A stretch of DNA of 64,000 nt. It comes from Hwangdonia lutea. Its GTDB lineage: Bacteria > Bacteroidota > Bacteroidia > Flavobacteriales > Flavobacteriaceae. Under the pieces are notes generated by a model. The model was not told where the DNA came from, searched no databases, and saw nothing but the letters and a program-made list of their open reading frames with translations. The translations under genes were made by a program, and so were the position numbers. Of the stretch, positions 18,131-26,298 are shown piece by piece (position 1 is the first letter of the stretch; every line of letters starts with the position of its first letter). The stretch spans positions 3,320,501 through 3,384,500 of the forward strand of contig NZ_CP136521.1 in assembly GCF_032814565.1 (NCBI RefSeq), given 5' to 3'.

Positions 18131-18219
18131 AAAAAAACCTGTCTGTTATGCTGTTGAGATACTAGATACCATTGAGGAGACAAGGGTATTATTTAGGAAA
18201 TGATTAAAAATAAGAAATA

Positions 18220-20349
18220 ATGGAAATACCCAGACTTAATACATCCTTTGAACCAGCCAAAGAGGATTTGCTCAACTTCAAACCATATGCAGAAAAAGTT
18301 CAAAATATCATCCGTGGACTTTCAAATTCAACAGAAAGTATTGTCATAGGCATAGATGGACATTGGGGAAGCGGCAAATCTACCTTTAGTAATATGCTGT
18401 TTCAAGGTTTGGAATCTTTTACAGAAAAAACGAATGACCGTCGCATAATTAAAATGCGATACAACCCTTGGCTTTACTCTGGATCGGAAGAGATGCTGTT
18501 TGACTTCTTGAACCAGATGAAGAAAAGTTTCTATCAATCAGAGAGTAATTTTAAAAAAATAGGTGACGCAATTTTAAAGTATTCAAAATACCTGAAATCT
18601 GTCAGAATTAGTGGTAAAATTGGGTTGGGTGAAATGGCCTCTTTGGGGGTAAGCGTAGAGCCGGAAGAAATACTTAAAAGACTCGGAGAAGATTTAACTA
18701 ATTCTGGCGATGGATTAATAGAGCTCAAAGAACAGATCAACAAACTTTTAGAAAAATCAGATATTAAATTAGTTGTCTTTATTGATGATCTGGACCGTTT
18801 AGATAAAGATGAGCTATTTACCATTTTAAAACTTATTAAACTAACCGCAGGATTTCATCACGTTGTATTTGTCGTGTGTATGGATTTTGATATGGTTGCT
18901 AATTCAATATACCATCGGTTTGGAACAGCTTCTGAAGATGGGCAAAAGTATTTAGAGAAAATTGTCAATATTCCTATATCATTACCACTTATTGAAGAAA
19001 TTGACCGAAAAAAGTTTGTGGTTAAACTCTTGGACAAAACTTTTGATCAATATAAATATGTCGATTTATTAGAGAAAAATATGCTACAGGGAAGCCTTCA
19101 CTTGTGCGATTTTGCCAACCCACGAGAAGCTATTAGAGTAATCAATTCATTTACGTACAGTTTGTTCGCTATCGGTAAAGAAGTAAATGTTCACGATTTG
19201 TTCTGGGTTGAATATCTTAAAGTTAAATGTCCGGCATTATTCAAAGAACTTAAAACGATTGGCTCCATATTAAATTCAAGTATGTTTTTTGAAAGTCGGG
19301 TAATATTAAATAATCCCGCTGATTTACTGAAAGAGAGTGAAACTAATCGTGATCGTATAATGAAGGAATATGAGCAGTATTCTACTATTCTTGAAATGAT
19401 ATTCCCTGTTGATAAGAGCGGAACTGTAGGTTATCTCGGTAGTGAAAAACAAGAACCCGTAGAAAAACTGAATAGGGAAAAAAGAATTTCGCACGCTGAT
19501 CATTACGAGAAATATTTTTCCTTTCATATTGTTAGGAAAGTTTCTATCTTGGGGATGGAAAAACTGGTCAAGAATATTCAAAATGAAAATTTTACCAATG
19601 CAAAAGCCACCTACGACAAACTAAAAGAAAACGCAGACAATGATGTAAGTGTTTTGAGATTGTTGATAGAAACAATGCGGCATCCAAAAGATGCTGGTAA
19701 AACTCCTGTAGAACTCTTTTATTTTTTAAATGAATATAATGAGACTTGTGATCTTGACGAAAGTGAGAACATCGGCATTTATGAAGTAATCAATGAATTA
19801 GTAGCTGGATTGGAAGAATCCGATACCGAACATTTTAAGGCTATAGAATCGCTGTGCGAAACTACAAATCTAGCTACTGCGCTTTCATTTGCGTCTATCT
19901 TAGCAAGCTCCTTTCCGATAGAGATTGCTGATGAATTGATGAAAATTGTAAAAAATAGAATCATTGCATTTAAGAGAAAAACTTATTTTGAGTTATTAGA
20001 CACCAATCCATACTATTTACATCAATTTTGGTCGAAAAGTAATCCGGATGAGTTAGAAAGATACCTTCTTAAGAGGCTTATAGATTTAAAACAGATAGGT
20101 CATTTTTTAAAACTGTTTGTGAATTTTTGGAACGGAAAAATACGAGGTTTGATAGGGAAAAGGGCTTATAACCTGATTATTGAATTAGTGGATTCACAAA
20201 AATTAGTGTTCAAAATAAGCGAAGTAGCATCGATCTTAAAAGTTCCAGATGACTTTAGTGAGTTTGATGATTATTCAAACAATTCCGATGAACAACTGGC
20301 AAGACAATTTCTTTATTGGGCAGAAAAAGATCCAGCAAATAAAGGGTAA
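18220..20349 (+). CDS. KAP-family P-loop NTPase
   Basis: A 709-aa NTPase. Walker A is GHWGSGKST (47-55) and Walker B is VVFIDDLDRL (185-194). After the Walker A come the KAP-typical YNPWLYSG (81-88) and later FANPREAIRVIN. Classical KAP proteins carry transmembrane insertions between the Walker motifs; here the insert is moderately hydrophobic but not clearly membrane-spanning. KAP proteins recur in defence islands and are thought to act at membranes or as STAND-like switches. The gene stands alone between two copies of a ~90-bp direct repeat, as if it had been exchanged as a cassette. A weakly conserved helical C-terminus follows. Confidence 0.8.
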   Translation: MEIPRLNTSFEPAKEDLLNFKPYAEKVQNIIRGLSNSTESIVIGIDGHWGSGKSTFSNMLFQGLESFTEKTNDRRIIKMRYNPWLYSGSEEMLFDFLNQMKKSFYQSESNFKKIGDAILKYSKYLKSVRISGKIGLGEMASLGVSVEPEEILKRLGEDLTNSGDGLIELKEQINKLLEKSDIKLVVFIDDLDRLDKDELFTILKLIKLTAGFHHVVFVVCMDFDMVANSIYHRFGTASEDGQKYLEKIVNIPISLPLIEEIDRKKFVVKLLDKTFDQYKYVDLLEKNMLQGSLHLCDFANPREAIRVINSFTYSLFAIGKEVNVHDLFWVEYLKVKCPALFKELKTIGSILNSSMFFESRVILNNPADLLKESETNRDRIMKEYEQYSTILEMIFPVDKSGTVGYLGSEKQEPVEKLNREKRISHADHYEKYFSFHIVRKVSILGMEKLVKNIQNENFTNAKATYDKLKENADNDVSVLRLLIETMRHPKDAGKTPVELFYFLNEYNETCDLDESENIGIYEVINELVAGLEESDTEHFKAIESLCETTNLATALSFASILASSFPIEIADELMKIVKNRIIAFKRKTYFELLDTNPYYLHQFWSKSNPDELERYLLKRLIDLKQIGHFLKLFVNFWNGKIRGLIGKRAYNLIIELVDSQKLVFKISEVASILKVPDDFSEFDDYSNNSDEQLARQFLYWAEKDPANKG

Positions 20350-20469
20350 AAAGTATTACATCACTTAAACTATCATAATTTTCTACAGAACAGAATGAAA
20401 AGATAAGCTAGTGCAAAAATTTACCTAAAAGAAATTTACTATATTGATGAATTGTGATAAATTATTAAA

Positions 20470-20555
20470 TAATCACCTCAAAATATGAGCTGAATAATAT
20501 TCCTAATAGGCTCATAACACCAAGTTTGTGTAGTAATTACTAACCGTTCCACCCC
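20470..20555 (+). repeat. Downstream copy of the direct repeat flanking the KAP gene
   Basis: It shares TAATCACCTCAAAAT, a TGAGC...GCTCA dyad, ATTCCTAAT, TAGTAAT and CCGTTCCACCCC in order with 18037-18130. A weak 67-codon minus-strand frame across it is not considered a gene. Confidence 0.75.
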
Positions 20556-21158
20556 ATTCCTCTGCATTTTGCGAAAAGCTTCATTCCGAGAAAAGAGGTT
20601 CACTATGTGATCTTGAACCCAGTCGCAGAAAAAGCGACAGCGTTCGCCCAGCAAAAAGATACCACAACCTTTTTTACACAAAGTTTAAAATTCTGCCCGA
20701 GACGAACTGCATAAACCAGTCGCCCCATTCGGCTACGCTCAGGGCAGGCTCCTTATTTATAAGTCCTTACTCGTTCACGATTTTAGTGCCGGTTACCGAA
20801 AAGGTAACGGCGATAGCGCTATGGGAAGTAAGTGAATAAAATTGAATTGAACCCTAATCTCTATCATTTTGCCACAAATAAAAGCGGTAATTATACAGTA
20901 ACATAGAATACCATATCAAATGAAAAGGAAAACGCTCAAGATATAATAAGTATGTGATTTTAAAGGACAAAGCGTATCAAATTATATCAATATAAACCAT
21001 CTATAATGGATTTACAAATTACCTTAAAAATATGATTGTCAAATAATTAAAATTATATAACTTCCATTTATTACTAAAAAAACAATGGTGTTTAAGGTAC
21101 CCAAAATAGCTTTTCAGCTTTAGTTGAAAAGTATGAAGATCCTGAAATGAAATGAAGG

Positions 21159-21232
21159 AATCGAATAGCAAGAGGGTAACAGGCATCCGCCCTGTTACGA
21201 TTATTCGATTTTGTTATAAACATACTGTTTAT
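21159..21232. other. Candidate oriT / origin dyads
   Basis: AATCGAATA (21159-21167) pairs with TATTCGATT (21202-21210). Nested inside, GTAACAGG (21176-21183) pairs with CCTGTTAC (21191-21198). Six bases later ATAAACA-tac-TGTTTAT (21216-21232) forms a second hairpin followed by AGGGG. These lie about 110 bp upstream of the BfmA/BtgA-type gene. Accessory mobilisation proteins of this family act at an oriT near their gene, so this is the best oriT candidate. No nick site can be assigned. Confidence 0.4.
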
Positions 21233-21282
21233 AGGGGTTTACAAGGTTTTTCTCTTTTTTTGAATTTGAATATAAACACTAC

Positions 21283-21337
21283 TTTTTAGTAAAAACATTT
21301 GTTAACCGCCGTAAGCAGGCACTAATTTTACTAAAAA
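21283..21337. promoter_or_regulatory. 12-bp perfect inverted repeat in the bfmA leader
   Basis: TTTTTAGTAAAA (21283-21294) and TTTTACTAAAAA (21326-21337) are exact reverse complements separated by 31 nt. The second arm ends 2 nt before the ATG of the mobilisation gene. It could be an operator for autoregulation, part of oriT, or an RNA structure occluding the start. Confidence 0.5.
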
Positions 21338-21339
21338 CT

Positions 21340-21759
21340 ATGGATAAAGGGTATGAAAAAGAGGATTTTGAAACTTTAAAAATCAAAAGATCTGTGGCTA
21401 ATGAATTTAGAAAATTTAGTAAAATATTGTCAAAATCCCAGTCGATGACATTGCTCTTGATGATGGACTTTTTTAAGGAAAATGGAATTTCCCCAGTAGA
21501 GTCAATAGGACCAAATATGGAAACCTTAGAAAAGCGAATTTCATTACTCATTAAGAAACGGATGAATGGAATGATTGCTATAATGAAAGATATTGAAAAG
21601 AACCAAACTAAACCAACTGTTGCAATGCTTTATTCCCTTTTTGAGCAAACAGAACCACCCAAAAAGAAATTGATACTTGAAAAAAAATATGTCGAAGAAA
21701 AGAATGAAGTCCGTTATCGGGAAAAGAAATATCTGGACACTAATGATAATGAGCAATGA
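21340..21759 (+). CDS. BfmA/BtgA-type mobilisation protein
   Basis: A 139-aa basic protein. The sequence VANEFRKFSKILSKSQSMTL, followed by LMMDFFKENGISP, and later KRMNGMIAIMKDIEKNQTKPT, is characteristic of the small mobilisation proteins of Bacteroides and flavobacterial mobilisable elements. The N-terminal part resembles ribbon-helix-helix accessory proteins that bind oriT. Its usual partner relaxase (BfmB/BtgB-type) is not present here. It overlaps the next gene as ATGA. Dyad-rich DNA lies immediately upstream. Confidence 0.7.
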   Translation: MDKGYEKEDFETLKIKRSVANEFRKFSKILSKSQSMTLLLMMDFFKENGISPVESIGPNMETLEKRISLLIKKRMNGMIAIMKDIEKNQTKPTVAMLYSLFEQTEPPKKKLILEKKYVEEKNEVRYREKKYLDTNDNEQ

Positions 21760-22421
21760 AAAAAGTAAACTACATCATCCAGCTCAACGAAGCATTTGAG
21801 CGTTTCAATAATGATGACAGGATTAAACAGGGGCATATCACGTTGTATCTGGCATTCTTTCAGAAATGGAACCGGGAATATTTCAAAAAGACTATTACCA
21901 TAAACAGGGAGTGGATTATGGAAAAAGCAAAGATTAAATCAAAAACGACCTATCATAATTATCTTAAAGACCTGAATGATTGGGAATATTTGCATTACTA
22001 TCCGTCGTATCATCCAGCTAGAGGTTCAAAAGTTCAGATGTCCATTTTTTTTAGCTCAGATGGTCAAAAATTGGCCAACAGCGTACCAGAACCAGGCCAA
22101 AATTTGGTACCTTATTATAAACATAAAACAATAGAAAACTTAAATAAACTGGCAAGGCCAAAAAATGAACTAGTTGTTTTAAATTTTTTTAAAGAAAATA
22201 ATTGGCCAGTTATTGAAGGGAAAAAATTCTATGCCTATTACCAGGCTAAGAATTGGACACTTGGCAGGGGACTTAAAATAAAAAACTGGAAAGAGAGCGC
22301 TAAAAATTATGTCGAGAAAGGTTTTAAAATAAAGGAGCAATACACCAGTCCAATTTCTGGCCATCTGGATAATCTGAGAAGATTTGATTCTAGGAACAAA
22401 GACTACGGGCAGCCACTTTAA
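21756..22421 (+). CDS. Element-encoded winged-helix (replication/regulator-like) protein
   Basis: A 221-aa protein coupled to the mobilisation gene by ATGA. The N-terminal ~90 residues (LNEAFERFNND, then HITLYLAFFQKWNREYF and the helices around AKIKSKTTYHNYLKDLNDW) look like a winged-helix domain similar to replication-initiation and DnaD-like proteins. The C-terminal part (VLNFFKENNWPVIEGKKFYAYY and GLKIKNWKESAKNYV) recurs beside BfmA-type genes on flavobacterial elements. Its role in replication, excision control or regulation is not established. It ends 4 bp before the stop of the convergent recombinase gene. Confidence 0.6.
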   Translation: MKKVNYIIQLNEAFERFNNDDRIKQGHITLYLAFFQKWNREYFKKTITINREWIMEKAKIKSKTTYHNYLKDLNDWEYLHYYPSYHPARGSKVQMSIFFSSDGQKLANSVPEPGQNLVPYYKHKTIENLNKLARPKNELVVLNFFKENNWPVIEGKKFYAYYQAKNWTLGRGLKIKNWKESAKNYVEKGFKIKEQYTSPISGHLDNLRRFDSRNKDYGQPL

Positions 22422-22425
22422 TATG

Positions 22426-23637
22426 TTACTTAAATTTCGATCGTAAAATCGCCATATCCTTACTCACTTTCATATCCAAAATCTTAGCATAATGCTGTGT
22501 CGTTTTCAGATTGGTATGACCAAGCATTTTGCTTACGGATTCAATAGGCACACCATTGGTAAGCGTAACCGTTGTGGCAAAAGTATGTCTGGCCAAATGA
22601 AAAGTAAGGTTTTTGGTAATGCCTGCTAGGGTAGCTATTTCTTTGATGTATGCATTCATTTTTTGATTACTTAGAACCGGTAGCACCAAATCCTTTTCTA
22701 TCAGCAGTTCATTATCCTTGTACTTCTCAATGATAACTTTAGCAATGGGTAAAATTGGGATGTTACTTCTGGTATCTGTTTTGGAGCGTTTTGTTTTTAC
22801 CCATTCCTCACCGTCTGCACTTAAACTAATATCACCTCTATTTAGTTTTTTAACGTCTGCATACGCCAGACCGGTAAAGCAACAAAAAATAAAAATATCG
22901 CGCACTTGGTCCAGTCTTTCCATTTTTAATTCGAGTGATATAATTTTTTGGATTTCTTCTTCAGTCAGAAACTCGCGCTCAACAATCTTAAGTTTGCCTT
23001 TCCAATGTAAGAAGGGATCTTTATCAATCCAATCGTTCGCGTGGGCAATTCGTATAATCTTTTTAAAATTTGTGATATACTTGATGGCTGAGTTGTGTGC
23101 ACACTTGCGAGTGGTTTTAAGGTAGTATTCCAACCCCGTAATGAATTGATGATCCACATCCTGTACAGGAATATCATTTTTCTTGTATTTCTTCTTTATG
23201 TAAGCGGCCACGTGTTTTTTACAAGTACGATAGCGCTCAGCAGTTCCGGCAGCAAAATCCTTTCCAACTAGACTTTCAACTTTGTCATTATGTTCTTGAA
23301 AGATTTCTAAAAGCATTTTTTTTGTTTTTTCTTTGCCTAAGTATACATCGCGTAATTGAGTCGCGGTGTACATTGTTCCATCTCGTTGAAGTTTTTGTTC
23401 TATGGTGTAGATTTTATTTTTAATAAAGTCAATTTCTCTATTTATTTCTTGATTCTCTGGAGAATTGCCTAATGCTTTCTGCGATCTAGTATTCCATAAA
23501 TCAATATGTACTTTTCGATTAATACTGCACTCAGCCCGCTTACCGTATAGGGTTATACGAAGATAAATATTGCTATATCCTTGAAGATTAGCCTTACTTT
23601 TTTTGATATAAAATAATATGGAGAGTTGAACTGACAC
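22426..23637 (-). CDS. Tyrosine recombinase / integrase of the element
   Basis: A 403-aa integrase with an N-terminal arm-binding domain (YIKKSKANLQGYSNIYLRIT), a SAM-like core-binding domain (about 105-200) and a catalytic domain. Catalytic residues seen are LARHTFA (H and second Arg), GHTNLKTTQHY (His, nucleophile Tyr) and the beta-hairpin KTKRSKT Lys. The usual first Arg is replaced: the motif reads FTGLAYADV, as in CTnDOT-type integrases, which also lack Arg I. The start is a GTG at 23637; a stop lies four codons upstream, and no ATG fits. The gene starts inside a TGACACCGAAT site, so the recombinase may repress itself. Confidence 0.9.
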   Translation of the reverse strand: MSVQLSILFYIKKSKANLQGYSNIYLRITLYGKRAECSINRKVHIDLWNTRSQKALGNSPENQEINREIDFIKNKIYTIEQKLQRDGTMYTATQLRDVYLGKEKTKKMLLEIFQEHNDKVESLVGKDFAAGTAERYRTCKKHVAAYIKKKYKKNDIPVQDVDHQFITGLEYYLKTTRKCAHNSAIKYITNFKKIIRIAHANDWIDKDPFLHWKGKLKIVEREFLTEEEIQKIISLELKMERLDQVRDIFIFCCFTGLAYADVKKLNRGDISLSADGEEWVKTKRSKTDTRSNIPILPIAKVIIEKYKDNELLIEKDLVLPVLSNQKMNAYIKEIATLAGITKNLTFHLARHTFATTVTLTNGVPIESVSKMLGHTNLKTTQHYAKILDMKVSKDMAILRSKFK

Positions 23638-23777
23638 CGAATGAATTTAAAATTTACTTCAATGTAGTGAAAAATAATTAAATCGGCACTATTTCAAGTG
23701 TCTGAATATCAATTATTTAACAGTCATTCGGTGTCAGTTGGATTAAGATTTTAAGTGACACCGAATTTGCCCCTTTT
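23632..23777. repeat. Right-end recombinase arm-type site cluster
   Basis: TGACACCGAAT occurs at 23632-23642, inverted at 23726-23736, and again at 23756-23766. The last is embedded in a 24-bp stretch (23754-23777) nearly identical to 2732-2755 at the left end. They surround the integrase start and promoter region and lie about 110 bp from the core. Confidence 0.65.
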
Positions 23778-23820
23778 AGACTGCATTTAAATGATGTCAT
23801 TTGATATTGAATAAAATTAA

Positions 23821-23852
23821 AAAACCTGTAAATCAACGATTTACAGGTTTTT
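23821..23852 (-). terminator. Terminator now following the tRNA-Ser gene
   Basis: AAAACCTGTAAATC-aac-GATTTACAGGTTTT is a perfect 14-bp stem with T-rich DNA on both sides, so it could work both ways. It lies 25 bp beyond the tRNA 3' end and inside the element. The element thus seems to bring its own terminator to replace the stranded one at 2605-2637. Confidence 0.75.
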
Positions 23853-23875
23853 CGGTGCCTATTATAGGTCTTTCA

Positions 23876-23888
23876 GCGGAGAAAGAGG
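23876..23888. other. Right attachment site core (attR)
   Basis: GCGGAGAAAGAGG, identical to 2660-2672. It covers the last 12 nt of the tRNA-Ser gene plus one base. Confidence 0.75.
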
Positions 23889-23961
23889 GATTCGAACCCC
23901 CGGAGGTGTGACCCTCAACAGTTTTCAAGACTGCCGCATTCGACCACTCTGCCATTTCTCC
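23877..23961 (-). tRNA. tRNA-Ser (UGA anticodon)
   Basis: Read on the minus strand, the acceptor stem GGAGAAA (5', ending at 23961) pairs with TTTCTCC, and the discriminator is G at 23877. The anticodon loop CTTGAAA gives anticodon TGA. A long variable arm and the T-loop GGTTCGAATCC follow, as expected for a class II tRNA. CCA is not encoded. The gene is intact and is the integration target of the element. Confidence 0.95.
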
Positions 23962-24321
23962 TTGAGTGCCTCATCAGCTATCCGCTGAATGCGGGTGCAA
24001 ATATAGAACCCTTTTTTAATTCTTTCAAATAAAATATCCACTTTTTTTAAATAAATTTTATCTCGCTGTGTATAAGTTTAATCGCAAATAAATCCCTGAG
24101 GCCAGCCTCGGGGGTTCCGCTAAAATTGTCATTCCCGATAAATTGGGAATCCAAATATCAAATTTCTATTTTTCATCCTAAAGATTAAAATAAAAACGAA
24201 CAATAAACCTCTTGGGCTTTGTCTCGAGGCAGTTCATTTCAAGAAATTTTTATTTTATCCAACTTCATGGTAAAAAGAAAAATTCAAACCTTATTTTTGT
24301 AACCAAAGCATTGCAAAAAAT
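23962..24321. other. Intergenic, with a small REP-type palindrome
   Basis: No gene is seen. TTGTCATTCCCGATAAATTG...GGAATCC at 24126-24152 is a short palindrome of the TGTCATTCC family found again near 32.3 kb and 34.1 kb. A GAGG...CCTC dyad lies near 24101. A TATTTTTG promoter box is at 24292-24299. Confidence 0.6.
24292..24299 (+). promoter_or_regulatory. Putative -7 box of the nitroreductase gene
   Basis: TATTTTTG fits TAnnTTTG and lies 22 bp upstream of the ATG at 24322. Confidence 0.4.
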
Positions 24322-24951
24322 ATGGATACTATAAAACAGTTACAATGGCGGTATGCAACCAAAAAGTTTGATGCCGATAAAAAACTATCCAAAAACAAAC
24401 TCGACATCTTAAAACAAGCCTTTAACTTAACGGCAACCTCCTATGGCCTACAAACCATAAGTTTGGTAATTGTTGAAGATAAAGCCATTCGCGCTTCCTT
24501 GGTAGAGCATTCATACAACCAAAACCAAGTATTGGATGCCTCACATTTATTGGTGATTTGCATCCAAGACAACATTCAACATTTCGATGTCAACAACTAT
24601 TACAAAAACATAAAAGCCATACGCAACACCCCAGACCAAATACTGGAACCCTATCGAAAAGGCCTCGTAGAAATCATGGGAAATATGACCATCGACGAGC
24701 AACAACAATGGTCCACAAACCAAGCTTACATTGCGCTAGGCAATTTAATGACCATCTGCGCCATCGAAAATATAGATTCCTGCCCCATGGAAGGATTCGT
24801 CTCAAAAAAATACGACAGCATACTAAAATTAAAAGACAAAGGATTAAAATCCGTACTACTGCTCCCCGTAGGTTACCGAGCAAAAGACGACATGTTTTCC
24901 GATTTTAAAAAAGTAAGAAAACCAATTAAAGAAACCATAATAGAAATATAA
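24322..24951 (+). CDS. NAD(P)H-dependent nitroreductase-family oxidoreductase
   Basis: A 209-aa FMN flavoprotein of the NfsB/nitroreductase type. The N-terminal QLQWRYATKKFD carries the FMN-phosphate-binding Arg, followed by FNLTATSYGLQTISLVIV and, later, NQAYIALGNLMTICAIENIDSCPMEGF and LLPVGYRAKDD. These give the usual dimeric fold that reduces nitroaromatics or quinones with NAD(P)H in the cytoplasm. The gene stands alone. It is the first gene to the right of the integrative element's tRNA. Confidence 0.85.
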   Translation: MDTIKQLQWRYATKKFDADKKLSKNKLDILKQAFNLTATSYGLQTISLVIVEDKAIRASLVEHSYNQNQVLDASHLLVICIQDNIQHFDVNNYYKNIKAIRNTPDQILEPYRKGLVEIMGNMTIDEQQQWSTNQAYIALGNLMTICAIENIDSCPMEGFVSKKYDSILKLKDKGLKSVLLLPVGYRAKDDMFSDFKKVRKPIKETIIEI

Positions 24952-24958
24952 ATTATTT

Positions 24959-25059
24959 GGGCGTTACCACAAGGGTCGGGCTTTCGGCAGTCGCTTTTTT
25001 GTGTTGCATAGGTGCAACAACACAAAAAGAGCTCCAACAAATGCCTCAATCCCTAACGC
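24959..25059 (-). ncRNA. Structured RNA-like element, copy 1 (possibly Flavo-1 type)
   Basis: Read on the minus strand it begins GCGTTAGGGATTGAGG, has a central hairpin (GTGTTG...CAACAC), then CGACTGCCG and AAGCCCGACCC, and ends AACGCCC. A second ~100-nt element at 37777-37876 on the plus strand has the same order of blocks with a different central stem. From memory this resembles the Flavo-1 motif of flavobacteria, but I could not check a covariance model. It lies between the nitroreductase and aminotransferase genes. Confidence 0.45.
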
Positions 25060-25098
25060 AAACCCAACGTCCCATACAACAATAAAGAAAAATACATT

Positions 25099-26298
25099 AT
25101 GCCAGGATTTGAATTATTCAGCGATTTAGAACGAAACGAAGTTAACGATGTCTTACAAAGCGGCGTGCTTATGCGCTACGGTTTTGATGGCATGCGCAAC
25201 GGCCATTGGAAAGCCAAAGAACTTGAAGCAGCCTTGGAAAACACCTTGCAATCCAAACACGTACAACTGGTTTCCAGCGGTACCGCAGCCGTATCGGTAG
25301 CTTTGGCAGCAGCAGGCGTTGGTGCGGGCGACGAGGTTATTATGCCAACATTTACCTTCGTAGCCAGTTTCGAGGCCATCATGATGCTGGGAGCCATTCC
25401 CATTTTAGTCGATATTGACGATACTTTGGGCCTAAACCCAGAAGCTGTCGAGCAAGCCATTACCCCAAAAACAAAAGCCATTATGGTGGTGCAAATGTGC
25501 GGCAGTATGGCAAATATGGAAGCCTTACAAGCCATTTCAAACAAACATAACCTGTTATTAGTTGAAGATGCCTGTCAAGCCATTGGCGGTACTTTTAAGG
25601 GCAAGCCCTTGGGTAGCATCGGCGATTTGGGCTGCTTTTCGTTCGATTTTGTAAAAACCATTACCTGTGGCGAAGGTGGTGCCGTAATAACAAATAACAA
25701 GGATTATTACTTAAATGCCGACCATTACAGCGACCACGGTCACGACCACGTTGGTAACGACAGAGGCGCAGAAAGCCATCCGTTTTTAGGCTATAATTTC
25801 CGTATTTCCGAACTGCATGCCGCCGTTGGATTAGCCCAAGTAAAGCGATTACCGGAATTTTTAAAAATTCAAAAAGGAAATTACAGCATATTGCGCGAGG
25901 CGCTATCAGTAATACCGGAAGTTACGTTTAGGACCGTTCCCGAAGGTGGCGAGGAAAGCTATGCCTTTTTAAGTTTCTTTTTACCAAACTTAGATATGGC
26001 ACGACAAGCATCCGAAGCCTTTAAAACCAATGGTGTCGATGGCTGTTTCCATTATTTCGATAATAACTGGCACTATATTAGAAAATGGGATCATCTAAAA
26101 AACTTAAAAACCCTGTATCCCATTTCTACCGAAGTTAAAAATGGCTTAGCATACCTTCAAACCAAAACTTTTGAGAAATCAGATGATTATATCGCTAGAA
26201 ATATTTCCTGTTTAATCAAATTATCGTGGACTGAGGACGAGGTAAAAGCACGGGCTTCAAAAATGGTGGAAGCCATAAAGCAAATCGTTAAAGGCTAG
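25099..26298 (+). CDS. DegT/DnrJ/EryC1/StrS-family PLP aminotransferase
   Basis: A 399-aa PLP enzyme of the sugar-aminotransferase fold. Visible motifs are SSGTAAVSVAL (PLP-phosphate binding), GDEVIMPTFTFVA, LLVEDACQAIGG (Asp holding the PLP ring nitrogen) and FSFDFVKTITCGEGG with the Schiff-base Lys. Such enzymes transaminate nucleotide-linked keto sugars or related substrates. There is no polysaccharide cluster around it, so the substrate is open. Codon use is slightly GC-richer than its neighbours. Its 3' end overlaps the convergent membrane-protein gene by 4 bp. Confidence 0.85.
   Translation: MPGFELFSDLERNEVNDVLQSGVLMRYGFDGMRNGHWKAKELEAALENTLQSKHVQLVSSGTAAVSVALAAAGVGAGDEVIMPTFTFVASFEAIMMLGAIPILVDIDDTLGLNPEAVEQAITPKTKAIMVVQMCGSMANMEALQAISNKHNLLLVEDACQAIGGTFKGKPLGSIGDLGCFSFDFVKTITCGEGGAVITNNKDYYLNADHYSDHGHDHVGNDRGAESHPFLGYNFRISELHAAVGLAQVKRLPEFLKIQKGNYSILREALSVIPEVTFRTVPEGGEESYAFLSFFLPNLDMARQASEAFKTNGVDGCFHYFDNNWHYIRKWDHLKNLKTLYPISTEVKNGLAYLQTKTFEKSDDYIARNISCLIKLSWTEDEVKARASKMVEAIKQIVKG

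Larger units (their letters stand above)
20350..21339. other. 990-bp non-coding stretch before the mobilisation genes
   Basis: No supported gene is present. It contains the downstream KAP-flanking repeat (20470-20555), the hairpins GTTACC-gaaaa-GGTAAC (20792-20808) and ATAGCGCTAT (20813-20822), a long stem at 21159-21210, a 7-bp-arm hairpin at 21216-21232 and a 12-bp inverted repeat at 21283-21337. This density of dyads next to a mobilisation gene fits an origin of transfer and/or replication of the element. Confidence 0.55.
2660..23888. mobile_element. Integrative element in tRNA-Ser(UGA) carrying a defence island, about 21.2 kb
   Basis: The limits are the 13-bp direct repeats GCGGAGAAAGAGG at 2660-2672 and 23876-23888, the latter inside an intact tRNA-Ser. 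A tyrosine recombinase lies 240 bp from the right end, preceded by BfmA/BtgA-type mobilisation and replication-like genes. Near both ends lies a 24-bp near-identical motif containing TGACACCGAAT. No relaxase, conjugation or type IV secretion gene is present, so the element should be mobilised in trans if it transfers at all. Cargo between 3.0 and 20.3 kb is almost entirely anti-phage or toxin-antitoxin type. Confidence 0.85.

Noticed and set aside
20478-20681. 67-codon minus-strand frame in the non-coding stretch before the mobilisation genes
   Set aside because: It overlaps the KAP-flanking direct repeat and has no protein-like features.
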